DNA of 64,000 nucleotides from Caballeronia choica (GCF_001544535.1 NZ_FCON02000029.1:1-64000); one strand, 5' to 3'; shown: positions 17,479 through 28,333, numbered from the stretch's first letter. Made by a program: numbers and translations. Notes: generated by a model from the sequence alone, not told the origin.

Positions 17479-17720
17479 TGATGGAATGTGAAAACGGCCC
17501 GCCGCGAATGCGTTTACTGCGCGGACCCGGCCGTCTTGCCCCGCGCTCGCGCGGGTGGCTTCGGTCGACGCAAACTGCCTTCACTTGCCTGCCTTCTTCA
17601 CGGTCTTTCTCGCTGGCACTCGATGCGGTTCGTGGCGAACCGCACCGCCCCGGGCCAGCCAACTTCCTTCACGCCGGAAAGCCAACGGCGCCGGCTCTGG
17701 GAGCGGGCGCCGCCTCAACA

Positions 17721-17767
17721 ACACAAGATGTAGTGCGTTTTACGTCTCTGGGCACCAAGTATAGTGA
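17721..17767 (-). promoter_or_regulatory. Paired NrdR-type boxes upstream of nrdA
   Basis: ACACAAGATGTAGTGC (17721-17736) and GCACCAAGTATAGTGA (17752-17767) start exactly 31 bp apart. The second covers the proposed -10 at the same offset as in the nrdB promoter. The first is the closer match to the ACAC-N8-GTGT type consensus; the second is weaker on its own but supported by spacing and position. Confidence 0.78.
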
Positions 17768-17785
17768 ACTTCAGCGCACTCTCAA
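17758..17785 (-). promoter_or_regulatory. nrdA: nrdA promoter
   Basis: On the minus strand, -35 TTGAGA (17780-17785) and -10 TATACT (17758-17763) are separated by 16 bp. Transcription would start near 17750, leaving about 370 nt before the nrdA ATG. Confidence 0.7.
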
Positions 17786-17891
17786 AAAGATTTATTTGCC
17801 TGTCGAATACCTGGGAGGGATTGACTTTTGCTTTCGCAAAGCACGGCAAGGCCTCGGGCGTTTCCCGTGCTGCGATGCAACGAGAATGACT

Positions 17892-18494
17892 TTACGCGGG
17901 GTCGAGGTAGGGGAAGAAGCAAGGCGCGAGACCGCTCGCGCGTTGCAGACGCCGCCAGTCGAAGTGAGGACCGGGATCGGTCTTGCGGCCGGGCGCGATA
18001 TCGGAATGGCCGGCGAGCGCATCGATCGGATAGCGCGTGGTCAGCGCATCGACGAGCACATGCAGCGCGTCGTATTGCGCGTGCTCGAACGGGAAGCGAT
18101 CGCTGCCTTCCAGTTCGATGCCGATCGAGAAGTCGTTGCAGCGCTCGCGTCCGCGAAAGCTCGACACGCCCGCGTGCCACGCGCGCTCGTTGCACGAGAC
18201 GTACTGCTCGATCGCGCCATCGCGACGAACCACGAAATGCGCGGACACGCGCACGCCGCGCAGTTGCTCGAAGTACGGATGGGCGTCGTGGTCGAGGCGG
18301 TTCTGGAAGAAGTCCCGGATGGCGTCGCCGCCGAAGTCGTCGGGCGGCAGGCTGATGTTGTGCACGACGATGAGCGTCGGCTCGATCGCGCCCGGCCGCG
18401 CCTCGAAGTTCGGCGACGGCAAGCGCGTCGCGGTGGATAGCCAGCCGTCGGCGTCGACCGAAGCGGGCGCTCCGGCGCGCTCGGGTTGCGTCAT
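17892..18494 (-). CDS. ampD: 1,6-anhydro-N-acetylmuramyl-L-alanine amidase AmpD
   Basis: A cytoplasmic zinc amidase of the amidase_2 fold, 200 residues, that removes the peptide from 1,6-anhydro-muropeptides in cell-wall recycling. Loss of such enzymes often induces AmpC beta-lactamase. The zinc ligands fit H45 (VVHNIS), H163 (HSDIAPGRKTD) and D173. The H...D spacing of ten equals that of E. coli AmpD (H154/D164), and K171 is also conserved. I chose the ATG at 18494, whose ATGA overlaps the TGA of the upstream gene, indicating translational coupling. Confidence 0.94.
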   Translation of the reverse strand: MTQPERAGAPASVDADGWLSTATRLPSPNFEARPGAIEPTLIVVHNISLPPDDFGGDAIRDFFQNRLDHDAHPYFEQLRGVRVSAHFVVRRDGAIEQYVSCNERAWHAGVSSFRGRERCNDFSIGIELEGSDRFPFEHAQYDALHVLVDALTTRYPIDALAGHSDIAPGRKTDPGPHFDWRRLQRASGLAPCFFPYLDPA

Positions 18495-18811
18495 CGCGCG
18501 TCGCGGCCGGACGGGCGAGCCGCGTGGCGATGCGCGTGGTCGGAGCAACAGAACCGTTGGCCGGCCACGACCAGCGATTCGCTGCTCGGCGTATGCACGC
18601 CGCACTCGACGCAACGCACGAGCGGATCGGTCAGTTGCGGCGAACTGCCGGCACCGTTGCCGCTGCGCCGGTACGTGCCGCCAGCCGTGCCGGCGCCAGC
18701 ACCGCTGCCCGGTTGCGCGCCGGCTTGGGCACGCGCATTCGCGCGGCGCAGCTTGCGGAACAGCCACTGGCTCGCGAAGAACAAAAAGATCAAGAGAAGA
18801 AGTTGTCGCAT
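18491..18811 (-). CDS. PP0621 family small membrane-anchored zinc-ribbon-like protein
   Basis: A 106-residue protein. One N-terminal membrane segment (LLLLIFLFFASQWLF, residues 4-18) is followed by a Gly/Ala-rich linker and a C-terminal Cys/His cluster (CVECG...FCCSDHAHRHA) that could bind a metal. It matches the PP0621 family usually found next to cytochrome-assembly and ampD genes. Function unknown. It overlaps ampD by 4 bp and lies 30 bp after the CcsA-like gene, so the three form one operon. Confidence 0.82.
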   Translation of the reverse strand: MRQLLLLIFLFFASQWLFRKLRRANARAQAGAQPGSGAGAGTAGGTYRRSGNGAGSSPQLTDPLVRCVECGVHTPSSESLVVAGQRFCCSDHAHRHAARPSGRDAR

Positions 18812-18841
18812 GGCGTTACTAATATAAGTAGGCTGCCCGGC

Positions 18842-19753
18842 TCAGACGACGGCACGGTGCAGCAGCACTTCGAATACGAAGCGGCTGCCGACATAAGCGA
18901 GCAGCAGCGCGACGAACGAAGCGAGCACCCAGCGCAACGCGGCACGCCCGCGCCAGCCGGAAACGCGGCGCGCAGTCAGCAGCGCGCCGAACATGAGCCA
19001 CGAGAGAAACGCGAACACCGTCTTGTGATCGAGCTTGATCGCGCGATCGACGAGTTGTTCGTTGAAGGCGATCCCCGACACGAGCGTGAGCGTGAGCAGG
19101 ACGAAGCCCGCCGCGATCAGCCGGAACAGCAGTTTTTCGAGCGTGAGCAGCGGCGGCAGGGTATCGAGCCAACTGGTAAGCCAGCTATTCGACGTATGAC
19201 GCGCGGCCAGCCCGCGCATGCCCTGCAGCCGCCTTTCGACCATCAGCATCAGGATCGCGTGGAGCGCGGCGATCGCGAACAGACCGTACGCGATGTTGGC
19301 GATCAGGAAGTGCAGCTTGAACATGGGCGCTGCCGAATACGGCAGCACGCGCACGCCGCCGAACAGCAGCGGCATCAACGACGCGACGCACGCGAGCGGC
19401 AGCACCAGAAGCCGCAAGCCGTCGAGCGGAAAGAAAAAGCTTTCGATCCAGTAGATGCCCGCGCCGAGCCAGAACATGGCCGAGAGCGCGAAGGCAAAGC
19501 CGAACACCATCGCGTTTTGCGGGAAGATGGTGGTATGCAGCAGGACGCCATGCACGAGGAGCGCTATAAATAATAGAGCGCGCCCGATTCCGCTCATGCC
19601 TGACGCCTTCGACGCCCGCGCGCTCGGCACCGGCGCGCCCGCGGGAACGCCCGCCAGCGCGGGCCCGAGGGCCGTGTGGCGATGCGCGCGCCAGCCCGCT
19701 ACGGCAAGTCCGCCGTAGAGAAGCGCAGTGAGGGCATACAGTACAATATCCAT
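18842..19753 (-). CDS. CcsA/YpjD-like cytochrome c assembly membrane protein
   Basis: A 303-residue inner-membrane protein with about eight hydrophobic segments. It belongs to the cytochrome C assembly protein family (CcsA/HemX/YpjD-like), with the conserved region HFLIANIAYGLFAIAALHAI and conserved histidines. In this clade it is commonly encoded divergently from ffh, as here. Whether it works in haem handling is not proven by sequence. The start MDIVLYALTALLYGG puts the first helix at the N-terminus. Confidence 0.85.
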   Translation of the reverse strand: MDIVLYALTALLYGGLAVAGWRAHRHTALGPALAGVPAGAPVPSARASKASGMSGIGRALLFIALLVHGVLLHTTIFPQNAMVFGFAFALSAMFWLGAGIYWIESFFFPLDGLRLLVLPLACVASLMPLLFGGVRVLPYSAAPMFKLHFLIANIAYGLFAIAALHAILMLMVERRLQGMRGLAARHTSNSWLTSWLDTLPPLLTLEKLLFRLIAAGFVLLTLTLVSGIAFNEQLVDRAIKLDHKTVFAFLSWLMFGALLTARRVSGWRGRAALRWVLASFVALLLAYVGSRFVFEVLLHRAVV

Positions 19754-19854
19754 GTCCGAAGTTTACACTAGGCCCCGAACTCACGACGTCTTCCCCTCCC
19801 GCCGTCAAGGGCGAGAGCGGGCGCCACGGCGAGGCCGCACTCTCTACCGATCCC

Positions 19855-21222
19855 ATGCTCGACAATCTGACTCAACGGATGGCGCGCGTCGTCAAGACGC
19901 TGCGCGGCGAGGCCCGGCTCACCGAGGCTAACACGCAGGAAATGCTGCGCGAAGTGCGCCTGGCGTTGCTCGAGGCCGACGTCGCGCTGCCGGTCGTGCG
20001 CGAATTCATCGCGAAGGTGAAGGAAAAGGCGCTCGGCGAAGAAGTGATGTCCAGCCTGTCGCCGGGCCAAGCGCTGGTCGGCGTCGTGCAGCGCGAACTG
20101 ACGGCGGTGATCGGCGGCGACTACGAAGGCAAGGCGGTCGAGCTGAATCTCGCCGTCACGCCGCCCGCCGTGATCCTGATGGCCGGCCTGCAAGGCGCCG
20201 GCAAGACCACGACCACCGGCAAGCTCGCCAAGCTCCTGCGCGAGAAGTACAAGAAGAAGGTGCTGACGGTTTCCGTCGACGTCTACCGCCCCGCCGCCAT
20301 CCAGCAGTTGAAGACGGTGACCGAGCAGGTCGGCGCGGACTTCTTCCCGTCCGAGCCGAACCAGAAGCCCGCGGACATCGCGCTCGCGGCCGTCGACTGG
20401 GCGAAGCGCCACTACAACGACGTGCTGATCGTCGATACGGCCGGGCGCCTCGGCATCGACGAAGCGATGATGAACGAGATCACCGAGCTTCATACGCTGC
20501 TCAAGCCGGCTGAAACGCTCTTCGTCGTCGATGCGATGCTCGGCCAGGACGCCGTCAACACCGCGAAGGCGTTCAACGACGCACTCCCGCTCACCGGCGT
20601 CGTGCTCACCAAGCTCGACGGCGACTCGCGCGGCGGCGCGGCGCTCTCCGTGCGCCACGTGACAGGCAAGCCGATCAAATTCGTCGGCGTCGCGGAAAAG
20701 CTCGACGGCCTCGAAGTCTTCCATCCGGATCGGATGGCGAACCGGATTCTCGGCATGGGCGACATCCTCGCGCTCGTCGAGGAAGCGCAGCGCGGCGTCG
20801 ATACGAAGGAAGCGCAAAAGCTCGCCGACAAGGTCAAGAAAGGCGGCGACTTCGACCTGAACGACTTCAAGGCACAGCTTTCGCAGATGAAGAACATGGG
20901 CGGCCTGTCGTCGCTGATGGACAAGCTGCCGGCCCAATTCCAGCAGGCCGCACAGGGCGCGGACATGGGCGTCGCCGAGAAGCAGATGCGCCGCATGGAA
21001 GGCATCATCAATTCGATGACGCTCAAGGAGCGCGCGAAACCCGAGCTGATCAAGGCCGCGCGCAAGCGCCGGATCGCGGCGGGCGCGGGCGTGCACGTGC
21101 AGGACGTCAACCGCATGCTGAACCAGTACGAGCAGATGCGCGGCATGATGAAGAAGTTGAAGGGCGGCAACCTGCAGAAAATGATGCGCGGCATGAAGGG
21201 CATGATGCCCGGCATGCGTTAA
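19855..21222 (+). CDS. ffh: Signal recognition particle protein Ffh
   Basis: The SRP54 GTPase that binds 4.5S RNA and signal sequences and delivers ribosomes to FtsY for membrane insertion. It has 455 residues. The N domain covers about 1-95. The G domain has the P-loop GLQGAGKTTTTGKLAK (111-126), DTAGRLGID and TKLDGDSRGG. The methionine-rich M domain begins near 325 and ends MMRGMKGMMPGMR. No 4.5S RNA gene is visible in the window. Confidence 0.97.
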   Translation: MLDNLTQRMARVVKTLRGEARLTEANTQEMLREVRLALLEADVALPVVREFIAKVKEKALGEEVMSSLSPGQALVGVVQRELTAVIGGDYEGKAVELNLAVTPPAVILMAGLQGAGKTTTTGKLAKLLREKYKKKVLTVSVDVYRPAAIQQLKTVTEQVGADFFPSEPNQKPADIALAAVDWAKRHYNDVLIVDTAGRLGIDEAMMNEITELHTLLKPAETLFVVDAMLGQDAVNTAKAFNDALPLTGVVLTKLDGDSRGGAALSVRHVTGKPIKFVGVAEKLDGLEVFHPDRMANRILGMGDILALVEEAQRGVDTKEAQKLADKVKKGGDFDLNDFKAQLSQMKNMGGLSSLMDKLPAQFQQAAQGADMGVAEKQMRRMEGIINSMTLKERAKPELIKAARKRRIAAGAGVHVQDVNRMLNQYEQMRGMMKKLKGGNLQKMMRGMKGMMPGMR

Positions 21223-21235
21223 TCTGCGTTTTTCG

Positions 21236-21276
21236 AAACCCGCGCCTCGCCGCCAGTCCGCGGCGTGCGCGGGTTT
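21236..21276 (+). terminator. Terminator after ffh
   Basis: AAACCCGCGC (21236-21245) pairs with GCGCGGGTTT (21267-21276), with a second GC-rich pairing inside the loop. The T-tract is short. Confidence 0.65.
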
Positions 21277-21341
21277 ATCATATGGCGCTCGCCGCCGTTT
21301 TTTCCCACACTAGGTATTCACGCCACCGCGCCGTTTCCCTT

Positions 21342-21893
21342 ATGAATCGCGAAGAAGCTCTCCACATTTTCAGCCACTCCGAAGAGATCGTTTCGGCGGC
21401 TGCGGTCAACGCGTCGATCGGGCGCATGGCGCACGACATCCGCGCGGCGACGAGCGAGGAGTTCCCGCTCGTCCTCTCCGTGATGGGCGGCGCGGCGGTA
21501 TTCACCGGCATGCTGCTGCCGCATCTCGATTTCCCGCTCGAGTTCGATTACATCCACCTGACGCGCTATCGCAATGCGATCAAGGGCGGCAGCGAGATGC
21601 AATGGCGCGTGGCACCGGCGGAATCGGTGAAGGATCGCGTGGTGCTCGTGCTCGACGACATCCTCGATGAAGGCGAAACGATGGCTGCGATCCGCGACCG
21701 CATCATGCTGATGGGCGCGAAACAGTTTCTGTCGGCGGTCTTGTGCGAGAAGATCATTCCGAAGGCCAAGCCGCTGCGTCCGGATTTCTGCGGATTCGAA
21801 GTGCCGGACCGCTATGTGTTCGGCTGCGGCATGGATGCGAAAGGTTACTGGCGCAACCTGCCGACGATTCGTGCGCTGACTGAAGGCGCCTGA
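21342..21893 (+). CDS. hpt: Hypoxanthine-guanine phosphoribosyltransferase
   Basis: A type I phosphoribosyltransferase of 183 residues for purine salvage (hypoxanthine/guanine + PRPP to IMP/GMP). The PRPP loop is visible as VLVLDDILDEGETM, with the paired acidic residues of the family. The nucleotide-contact region FEFDYIHLTRYRNAIKGG precedes it. The ATG at 21342 gives MNREEALHIF; the frame opens earlier at 21282, but those residues overlap the ffh terminator region. Exact base preference cannot be told from sequence. Confidence 0.88.
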   Translation: MNREEALHIFSHSEEIVSAAAVNASIGRMAHDIRAATSEEFPLVLSVMGGAAVFTGMLLPHLDFPLEFDYIHLTRYRNAIKGGSEMQWRVAPAESVKDRVVLVLDDILDEGETMAAIRDRIMLMGAKQFLSAVLCEKIIPKAKPLRPDFCGFEVPDRYVFGCGMDAKGYWRNLPTIRALTEGA

Positions 21894-21910
21894 TATTGAA
21901 CGTGTAGTTG

Positions 21911-21945
21911 AAAAAACGGCCAATCCGACGATTGGCCGTTTTTTT
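21911..21945. terminator. Bidirectional terminator between hpt and marC genes
   Basis: AAAAAACGGCCAAT (21911-21924) and ATTGGCCGTTTTTTT (21931-21945) form a perfect stem with A and T tracts on both sides, placed between convergent genes. Confidence 0.92.
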
Positions 21946-22543
21946 ATAGTTGGTGCACGAAGGTGCGTATCCCCGCCAGCATCATCTCGACCGAAATCGC
22001 GACGAGCACCAATCCCATCAGACGCTCGAAGGCGGTGACCGCCCGCTCGCCGAGCCAGTGCTGAATCTTCTCGGCCAGCGTCAGCACGATCGCGCAGACG
22101 ATCATGGTGACCGTCAGCGCGCCGATCCATTCCAGCATCTTGCCCGGCGCCTGCGACGTGAGCAGCATCACCGTCGCGAGCGCCGACGGACCGGCGAGCG
22201 CCGGAATCGCGAGTGGCACGATCAGCGGCTCGCCGCCGCGCGAATCGCCGCCCATCGGGCCGTCGGGATGCGGAAAGATCATTCTGAGCGCAATCAGAAA
22301 CAGCACGATCCCGCCGCCAAGCCGCAGCGACAAATCAGTGAGACTCATCGCGCGCAGGAAACGGTCGCCGACCAGCATGAACAGCAGCAGGATGCCGAAC
22401 GCAATCGCGATTTCCCGCAGGATCACGATGCGCCGCCGCTCGGCCGCCACTCCGCGCAATGCGTTGATGAAGATCGGAATGTTGCCGAGCGGATCGGTGA
22501 TCAGGATCAGCAGCACCGTCGCCGACAGGAAGTTGTATTGCAC
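21944..22543 (-). CDS. MarC family integral membrane protein
   Basis: A 199-residue membrane protein with six predicted helices, of the MarC family. The opening VQYNFLSATVLLILITDPLGNIPIF is characteristic. Members have been called multiple-antibiotic-resistance or NAAT transporters, but their transport function is unsettled. I chose the GTG at 22543, just after the proS stop codon. Another in-frame GTG at 22564 would overlap proS by 20 bp. It is probably the distal gene of a proS-marC operon. Confidence 0.87.
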   Translation of the reverse strand: MQYNFLSATVLLILITDPLGNIPIFINALRGVAAERRRIVILREIAIAFGILLLFMLVGDRFLRAMSLTDLSLRLGGGIVLFLIALRMIFPHPDGPMGGDSRGGEPLIVPLAIPALAGPSALATVMLLTSQAPGKMLEWIGALTVTMIVCAIVLTLAEKIQHWLGERAVTAFERLMGLVLVAISVEMMLAGIRTFVHQL

Positions 22544-22544
22544 G

Positions 22545-24281
22545 TTACTTCGCCAGGGCCGCACGCACCTTCTCGATCACCACGCGCGCCGCGTCGTCCA
22601 CCGGCAACAGCGTGGCCTCGGTGTCGCGACGCGCCTGGTATTCGAGCTTGCCTTCCTTGAGCCCGCGGTCGCCGATCACGAGCCGGTGCGGCACGCCGAT
22701 CAGTTCCCAGTCGGCGAACATCACGCCCGGGCGCTCGCCGCGATCGTCGAGGATCACGTCGATGCCCGCTTCCAGCAGCGTCGCGTACAGTTTGTCGGCC
22801 TGCTCGCGCACGGCGTCACTGCGGTCGTAGCCCATCGGGCACAGCACGACTTCGAACGGCGCGATCGCTTCCGGCCAGATGATGCCCTTCTCGTCGAAGT
22901 TCTGTTCGATCGCCGCGCCCAGGACGCGCGTCACGCCGATGCCATAGCAGCCCATCTGCATCGGCGCAGGCTTACCGTTTTCGTCGAGAAAAGTGGCGCC
23001 CATCGAATCCGAATACTTGGTGCCGAGCTGGAACACGTGGCCGACTTCGATGCCGCGGCAGATCGCGAGCGTGCCTCGGCCGTCCGGCGACGGATCGCCC
23101 TCGACGACATTGCGGATATCCGCGACCACCGGTTCCGGCAAGTCGCGGCCCCAGTTCACGCCGGTCGTGTGGAAGTCGACTTCGTTCGAGCCGACCACGA
23201 AGTCGCTCATGTTCGCGACCGTGCTGTCCGCGATCACCTTCACCGGCTTCTTCGTGCCGACCGGGCCGAGATAGCCCGGCGGCGTGCCGAACCACTCGAT
23301 GATTTCCTGCTCGGTTGCGAAACGGTAGCCCGCGAGACCCGGCTGCTTGTGCGCCTTGATGTCGTTGAGCGAATGGTCGCCGCGCAGCATCAGCAGCCAG
23401 ATGGTCGGCTCGGCGCCTTCGTTCTCTGTGGCGAGCACGATCGACTTGATCGTGCGCTCAAGCGGAATGTTCAGATATTCCGCGACCGCTTCGCACTTCG
23501 CCTTGGCCGGAGTCGGGGTCTTCTTCATTTCTTCCGCAGGCGCCGCGCGCGTGGCTGCGAGCGGCAGCGCGTCGGCCGCTTCGACGTTCGCCGCGTAGTC
23601 CGAGCTCGGGCAATATGCGATGGCGTCTTCGCCCGTATCGGCGATCACGTGGAATTCGTGCGAACCGCTGCCGCCGATCGAGCCGTTATCGGCCGCGACC
23701 GCGCGGAACTCCAGCCCGATGCGCGAGAAGATGCGCACATAGGCGTCGAACATCTTGCGATAGGACTCGGCGAGCCCGGCCATGTCCTTGTCGAACGAAT
23801 ATGCGTCCTTCATGATGAACTCGCGGCCGCGCATCACGCCGAAACGCGGACGGATCTCGTCGCGGAACTTCGTCTGGATCTGGTAGAAGTTCACCGGCAA
23901 CTGGCGATAGCTCTTGATCTCACGACGCGCGATGTCGGTCACGACTTCCTCGTGCGTCGGCCCGATCACGAACTCGCGCTCGTGACGGTCCTTCATGCGC
24001 AGCAGTTCCGGCCCGTACTGCTCCCAGCGGCCCGACTCCTGCCACAACTCGGCCGGCTGCACGGCCGGCATCAGCAATTCGAGCGCGCCCGCACGATTCA
24101 TTTCTTCACGCACGATGGCCTCGACCTTGCGGATCGAGCGCAGGCCGATCGGAAGGTAATCGTAGATACCGCCCGCGACGCGGCGGATCATGCCGGCGCG
24201 CATCATCAGCTTGTGGCTGACGATCTCGGCGTCGGCGGGGGCTTCTTTCAGGGTAACGATGAAGAAACGCGATGCTTTCAT
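22545..24281 (-). CDS. proS: Prolyl-tRNA synthetase
   Basis: A class II aminoacyl-tRNA synthetase of 578 residues, the bacterial-type length that includes the editing (INS) domain between motifs 2 and 3. The N-terminus [20 protein letters not shown], motif 2 region ([19 protein letters not shown]) and motif 3 region ([17 protein letters not shown]) are evident. The C-terminal anticodon-binding domain ends KVRAALAK. It charges tRNA-Pro, one copy of which is encoded at 30417. It is divergent from rppH. Confidence 0.97.
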   Translation of the reverse strand: MKASRFFIVTLKEAPADAEIVSHKLMMRAGMIRRVAGGIYDYLPIGLRSIRKVEAIVREEMNRAGALELLMPAVQPAELWQESGRWEQYGPELLRMKDRHEREFVIGPTHEEVVTDIARREIKSYRQLPVNFYQIQTKFRDEIRPRFGVMRGREFIMKDAYSFDKDMAGLAESYRKMFDAYVRIFSRIGLEFRAVAADNGSIGGSGSHEFHVIADTGEDAIAYCPSSDYAANVEAADALPLAATRAAPAEEMKKTPTPAKAKCEAVAEYLNIPLERTIKSIVLATENEGAEPTIWLLMLRGDHSLNDIKAHKQPGLAGYRFATEQEIIEWFGTPPGYLGPVGTKKPVKVIADSTVANMSDFVVGSNEVDFHTTGVNWGRDLPEPVVADIRNVVEGDPSPDGRGTLAICRGIEVGHVFQLGTKYSDSMGATFLDENGKPAPMQMGCYGIGVTRVLGAAIEQNFDEKGIIWPEAIAPFEVVLCPMGYDRSDAVREQADKLYATLLEAGIDVILDDRGERPGVMFADWELIGVPHRLVIGDRGLKEGKLEYQARRDTEATLLPVDDAARVVIEKVRAALAK

Positions 24282-24498
24282 TGAAGAAATTTTCCAAATG
24301 CGAAGCGCGCCGAAGTGCCGGCTGGCGGCGTGAAGGCGTGCAGAACGAGTGAACGACGGGACAGCCAGCGGGAAGAAGAATCTGCCGCTGGCCTGAATGC
24401 CCGGCGAAAGGTGTACCCGGATTCGGGTTCGTGCCGGTGCGCCAGGCCCGTTATCTGTTTATAATCAAAGCAATTTTAAAGGATTCGAAGGTGGTTGT

Positions 24499-25146
24499 AT
24501 GCTCGATCGTGAAGGCTTTCGCCCGAACGTCGGCATCATCCTCTTGAACGCGCGCAACGAAGTGTTTTGGGGCAAGCGGCTGCGTGAACATTCCTGGCAG
24601 TTTCCGCAAGGGGGCATCAAGTACGGCGAGACCCCTGTGCAAGCGATGTATCGGGAGTTACACGAAGAAACCGGCTTGCTTCCGGAGCACGTCAAGGTCG
24701 TGGGTCGTACCCGCGACTGGCTGCGTTATGAGGTGCCGGACAAGTTCATCAAGCGCGAGGTGCGCGGCCATTATCGTGGCCAGAAACAGATCTGGTTTCT
24801 GCTGCGAATGGTAGGCCGCGATTGCGACATCTGCCTGCGTGCGACAGACCATCCGGAATTCGATGCCTGGCGCTGGAACGAGTATTGGGTCCCGCTCGAC
24901 GCGGTGATCGAGTTCAAGCGTGACGTTTATCAACTGGCGCTCACCGAGTTGTCGCGCTTCCTGCGGCGGACCGCCGCGAGAAGTGAACGCAGTGAGCGTA
25001 TCGCACATCATGGACCGCGCTATCCGCGCGTCATCCAGACGATGACGATCGAGGCACCCTCGGTTTCCGCGGCCGGCACCGCGATTGAGGCAGAATGCTC
25101 GGTCGAGGAAGTGCATGTTTTCGCGCAGCGTCCGTTGCGCGACTGA
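24499..25146 (+). CDS. rppH: RNA 5'-pyrophosphohydrolase RppH
   Basis: A Nudix hydrolase of 215 residues that removes pyrophosphate from mRNA 5' ends and so triggers RNase E decay. The Nudix box runs from G38 to L60 ([20 protein letters not shown] and on), and the flanking family signature [17 protein letters not shown] is complete. The last 50 residues are a variable tail. I chose the ATG at 24499 (GAAGGTGG upstream). A TATAAT -10 (24460-24465) lies 34 bp upstream; no good -35 is visible. Confidence 0.95.
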   Translation: MLDREGFRPNVGIILLNARNEVFWGKRLREHSWQFPQGGIKYGETPVQAMYRELHEETGLLPEHVKVVGRTRDWLRYEVPDKFIKREVRGHYRGQKQIWFLLRMVGRDCDICLRATDHPEFDAWRWNEYWVPLDAVIEFKRDVYQLALTELSRFLRRTAARSERSERIAHHGPRYPRVIQTMTIEAPSVSAAGTAIEAECSVEEVHVFAQRPLRD

Positions 25147-25278
25147 CACCGCCCTTTCTTGCAAACTTTTCCACTCAGCATGACTCAAAGCGGCGACACG
25201 GCAACGTGTCCCGCTTTTTTCCGCGCAGCGCGGGTCGCTTGCCAACCGTTGCGCGCGGATGTTTCCGGGAAGACCTAA

Positions 25279-25836
25279 TTGAAAGCCATCGCATTATTCG
25301 CGGCATCCGCGGCAGCACTTGCCGTGCTCGCCGGTTGTTCCAGTTCCAAGGGTCCGTCCAACCAGGACGACGGCGCGTTCACCTATCTCCTGGATCGCAA
25401 GCCGGAATGGACCGAAAACAAGGTCGAGAACCTGCCGCCGCTCCCGCAGGCGTCGAACCTGCTGGCGTTCAACGTTTCGCAGAATACGCCGCTGATTTTT
25501 TCGGTCGATAAAACGTCGATTTCCGTCGGCACCGATGGCGTCGTGCGCTATACGGTGGTCGTCACGAGCCCGGCGGGCGCGCGAAACGTGAACTACGAAG
25601 GGATTCGCTGCGATAACTACGAGTGGCGCCTGTACGCGAGCATCAACGACGAACAAAACGCGTGGGATCGCACAGTCGCCAACGACTTCCGGCGCATCGA
25701 GAACGGCGAGTTGAACGCGTATCACGCGGCGCTGTACCAGGATTACTTCTGCACGAGCAAGATGCCGACGGGCTCCGCCAGGGAAATCGTCAACGCAATC
25801 CAGTACAAGCGCCCGCAGAGCTTGCAGTATCGGTGA
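25279..25836 (+). CDS. CNP1-like family lipoprotein
   Basis: A 185-residue predicted lipoprotein with a lipobox (AVLAGC, C20) followed by a CNP1-like domain with conserved tryptophans and two cysteines (CDNYEW and YFCTSK). The family was named from a neisserial protein and has no defined function. The start is TTG at 25279 after GGGAAG; it gives a compact signal peptide, and no ATG offers one. It ends at a strong bidirectional terminator shared with proB. Confidence 0.82.
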   Translation: MKAIALFAASAAALAVLAGCSSSKGPSNQDDGAFTYLLDRKPEWTENKVENLPPLPQASNLLAFNVSQNTPLIFSVDKTSISVGTDGVVRYTVVVTSPAGARNVNYEGIRCDNYEWRLYASINDEQNAWDRTVANDFRRIENGELNAYHAALYQDYFCTSKMPTGSAREIVNAIQYKRPQSLQYR

Positions 25837-25854
25837 CGTAGCGCTTCCGTCGTT

Positions 25855-25893
25855 AAAAAGCCCGCTGACCTTTCAGAGTCAGCGGGCTTTTTC
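25855..25893. terminator. Bidirectional terminator between CNP1-like gene and proB
   Basis: AAAAAGCCCGCTGAC (25855-25869) and GTCAGCGGGCTTTTT (25878-25892) form a 15-bp perfect stem with an 8-nt loop between convergent stop codons. Confidence 0.93.
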
Positions 25894-27012
25894 TTATACC
25901 AGTACCAGATTGTCGCGGTGGATCAGTTCAGGCTCGAGCATGTAGCCGAGCACCGTTTCAATCTCCGCGCTCGGCCGCCGATGAATCAGCCGCGCCTCCG
26001 AGCTGCTGTAGTTCGTGATGCCGCGCGCGACTTCCTGCCCGCCGGCGTTCACGCACGCGATCACCTCGCCGCGGGCAAACGCGCCCTTCACGTCGATCAC
26101 GCCGATCGGCAGCAGGCTCTTGCCGCCTTCGGTGAGCTTTTCGACCGCGCCGTCGTCGATCACGACGTGGCCGCGCACCTGCAGATGATCGGCCATCCAC
26201 TGCTTGCGGGCCGCGATCCGCGCCGTGCGCGCGATGAGTTGCGTGCCGATCATCTCGCCCGATGCCAGCCGCGTGAGAACGTCCGATTCCCGTCCGCTCG
26301 CGATCACGGTATTCGCACCGCTGTGCGCAGCGCGTTTCGCCGCGAGTATCTTGGTGAGCATGCCGCCACGACCAAGGCTCGATCCCGCGCCGCCCGCCAT
26401 CTGTTCGAGTTCGGGCGTTCCCGCGTCGGCCTGTTCGACGAGCGTTGCGCTCGGGTCCTTGCGCGGATCGGCAGTAAACAGGCCGCGCTGGTCGGTGAGA
26501 ATGATCAGCGCGTCGCCTTCGATCAGATTCGCCACCAGCGCACCGAGCGTGTCGTTGTCGCCGAACTTGATTTCGTCGGTGATGACGGTGTCGTTTTCGT
26601 TGATGATCGGCACGGCGCCCAGACGCAGCAGCGTCAGCAGCGTCGAGCGAGCGTTCAGATAGCGCTCGCGATCCGCCAGATCGGCGTGTGTCAGAAGAAT
26701 CTGCGCCGTGCGGATGCCGTGTGCGCCGAAGCTGCTTTCATAAACCTGCGCGAGCCCCATCTGCCCAACAGCGGCGGCGGCCTGCAACTCGTCGATTTCG
26801 CGCGGGCGCTTCGTCCAGCCGAGCCGGTGAATGCCTTCAGCGATCGCGCCCGAACTGACCATCACGACTTCCTTGCCCTGCTCTCGCAGCGCCGCGATCT
26901 GCGATGCCCAGCGGGCGATGGCGGCGTGGTCGAGCCCGCGACCGTCGTTGGTGACGAGACTCGATCCTACTTTCACAACCAGACGCTTCGAAGCGGCGAT
27001 GACAGAACGCAT
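25894..27012 (-). CDS. proB: Glutamate 5-kinase
   Basis: The first enzyme of proline synthesis, phosphorylating glutamate. It has 372 residues. The amino-acid-kinase domain begins [18 protein letters not shown] and includes NENDTV and [15 protein letters not shown]-terminal PUA domain (about 280-372) is present as in most bacterial ProB. I chose the ATG at 27012; a second ATG at 27021 sits only one base from the GGAG site, while 27012 matches the usual family N-terminus [14 protein letters not shown]. It is the last gene of the rplU-rpmA-obgE-proB group. Confidence 0.95.
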   Translation of the reverse strand: MRSVIAASKRLVVKVGSSLVTNDGRGLDHAAIARWASQIAALREQGKEVVMVSSGAIAEGIHRLGWTKRPREIDELQAAAAVGQMGLAQVYESSFGAHGIRTAQILLTHADLADRERYLNARSTLLTLLRLGAVPIINENDTVITDEIKFGDNDTLGALVANLIEGDALIILTDQRGLFTADPRKDPSATLVEQADAGTPELEQMAGGAGSSLGRGGMLTKILAAKRAAHSGANTVIASGRESDVLTRLASGEMIGTQLIARTARIAARKQWMADHLQVRGHVVIDDGAVEKLTEGGKSLLPIGVIDVKGAFARGEVIACVNAGGQEVARGITNYSSSEARLIHRRPSAEIETVLGYMLEPELIHRDNLVLV

Positions 27013-27069
27013 CGTGCGCATTCTCCTCGGATTAGCGACGCCTGCGCGCGGGCGCGCGCAGCTGCGTGA

Positions 27070-28287
<1,218 letters not shown>

Positions 28288-28301
28288 TCACTCTGTGTGG
28301 G

Positions 28302-28333
28302 GGTGGAGTAAGCGCTAAAGCGCTAACTCCACC
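28302..28333. repeat. Palindromic repeat element (REP-like candidate)
   Basis: GGTGGAGTAAGCGCT (28302-28316) and AGCGCTAACTCCACC (28319-28333) are inverse copies with a single mismatch and a 2-nt centre. There is no T-tract. Form and intergenic location fit a REP-like element or an RNA processing signal. Confidence 0.55.

Larger units (their letters stand above)
17384..17891. other. 508-bp nrdA leader/promoter region and ampD 3' flank
   Basis: No supported gene. On the minus strand it contains the nrdA promoter with two NrdR-type boxes (17721-17785), a leader of about 370 nt, and a perfect 16-bp hairpin near the start codon. A 74-codon minus-strand frame (17438-17662) overlaps the hairpin but has no recognisable features. 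Bases 17790-17891 are the downstream flank of ampD. Confidence 0.6.

Noticed and set aside
14609-17491. 960-codon open frame on the plus strand across nrdA
   Set aside because: It is antisense to the clearly recognised NrdA. The protein is Arg/Val/His-rich with no domain, which is what high third-position GC yields on the opposite strand.
17438-17662. 74-codon leader peptide upstream of nrdA
   Set aside because: Its 3' end runs through the hairpin and its composition is that of noncoding GC-rich DNA; no ribosome-binding site seen.
22104-24284. 726-codon plus-strand frame across marC/proS
   Set aside because: Antisense shadow of proS; arginine- and histidine-rich, no recognisable fold.
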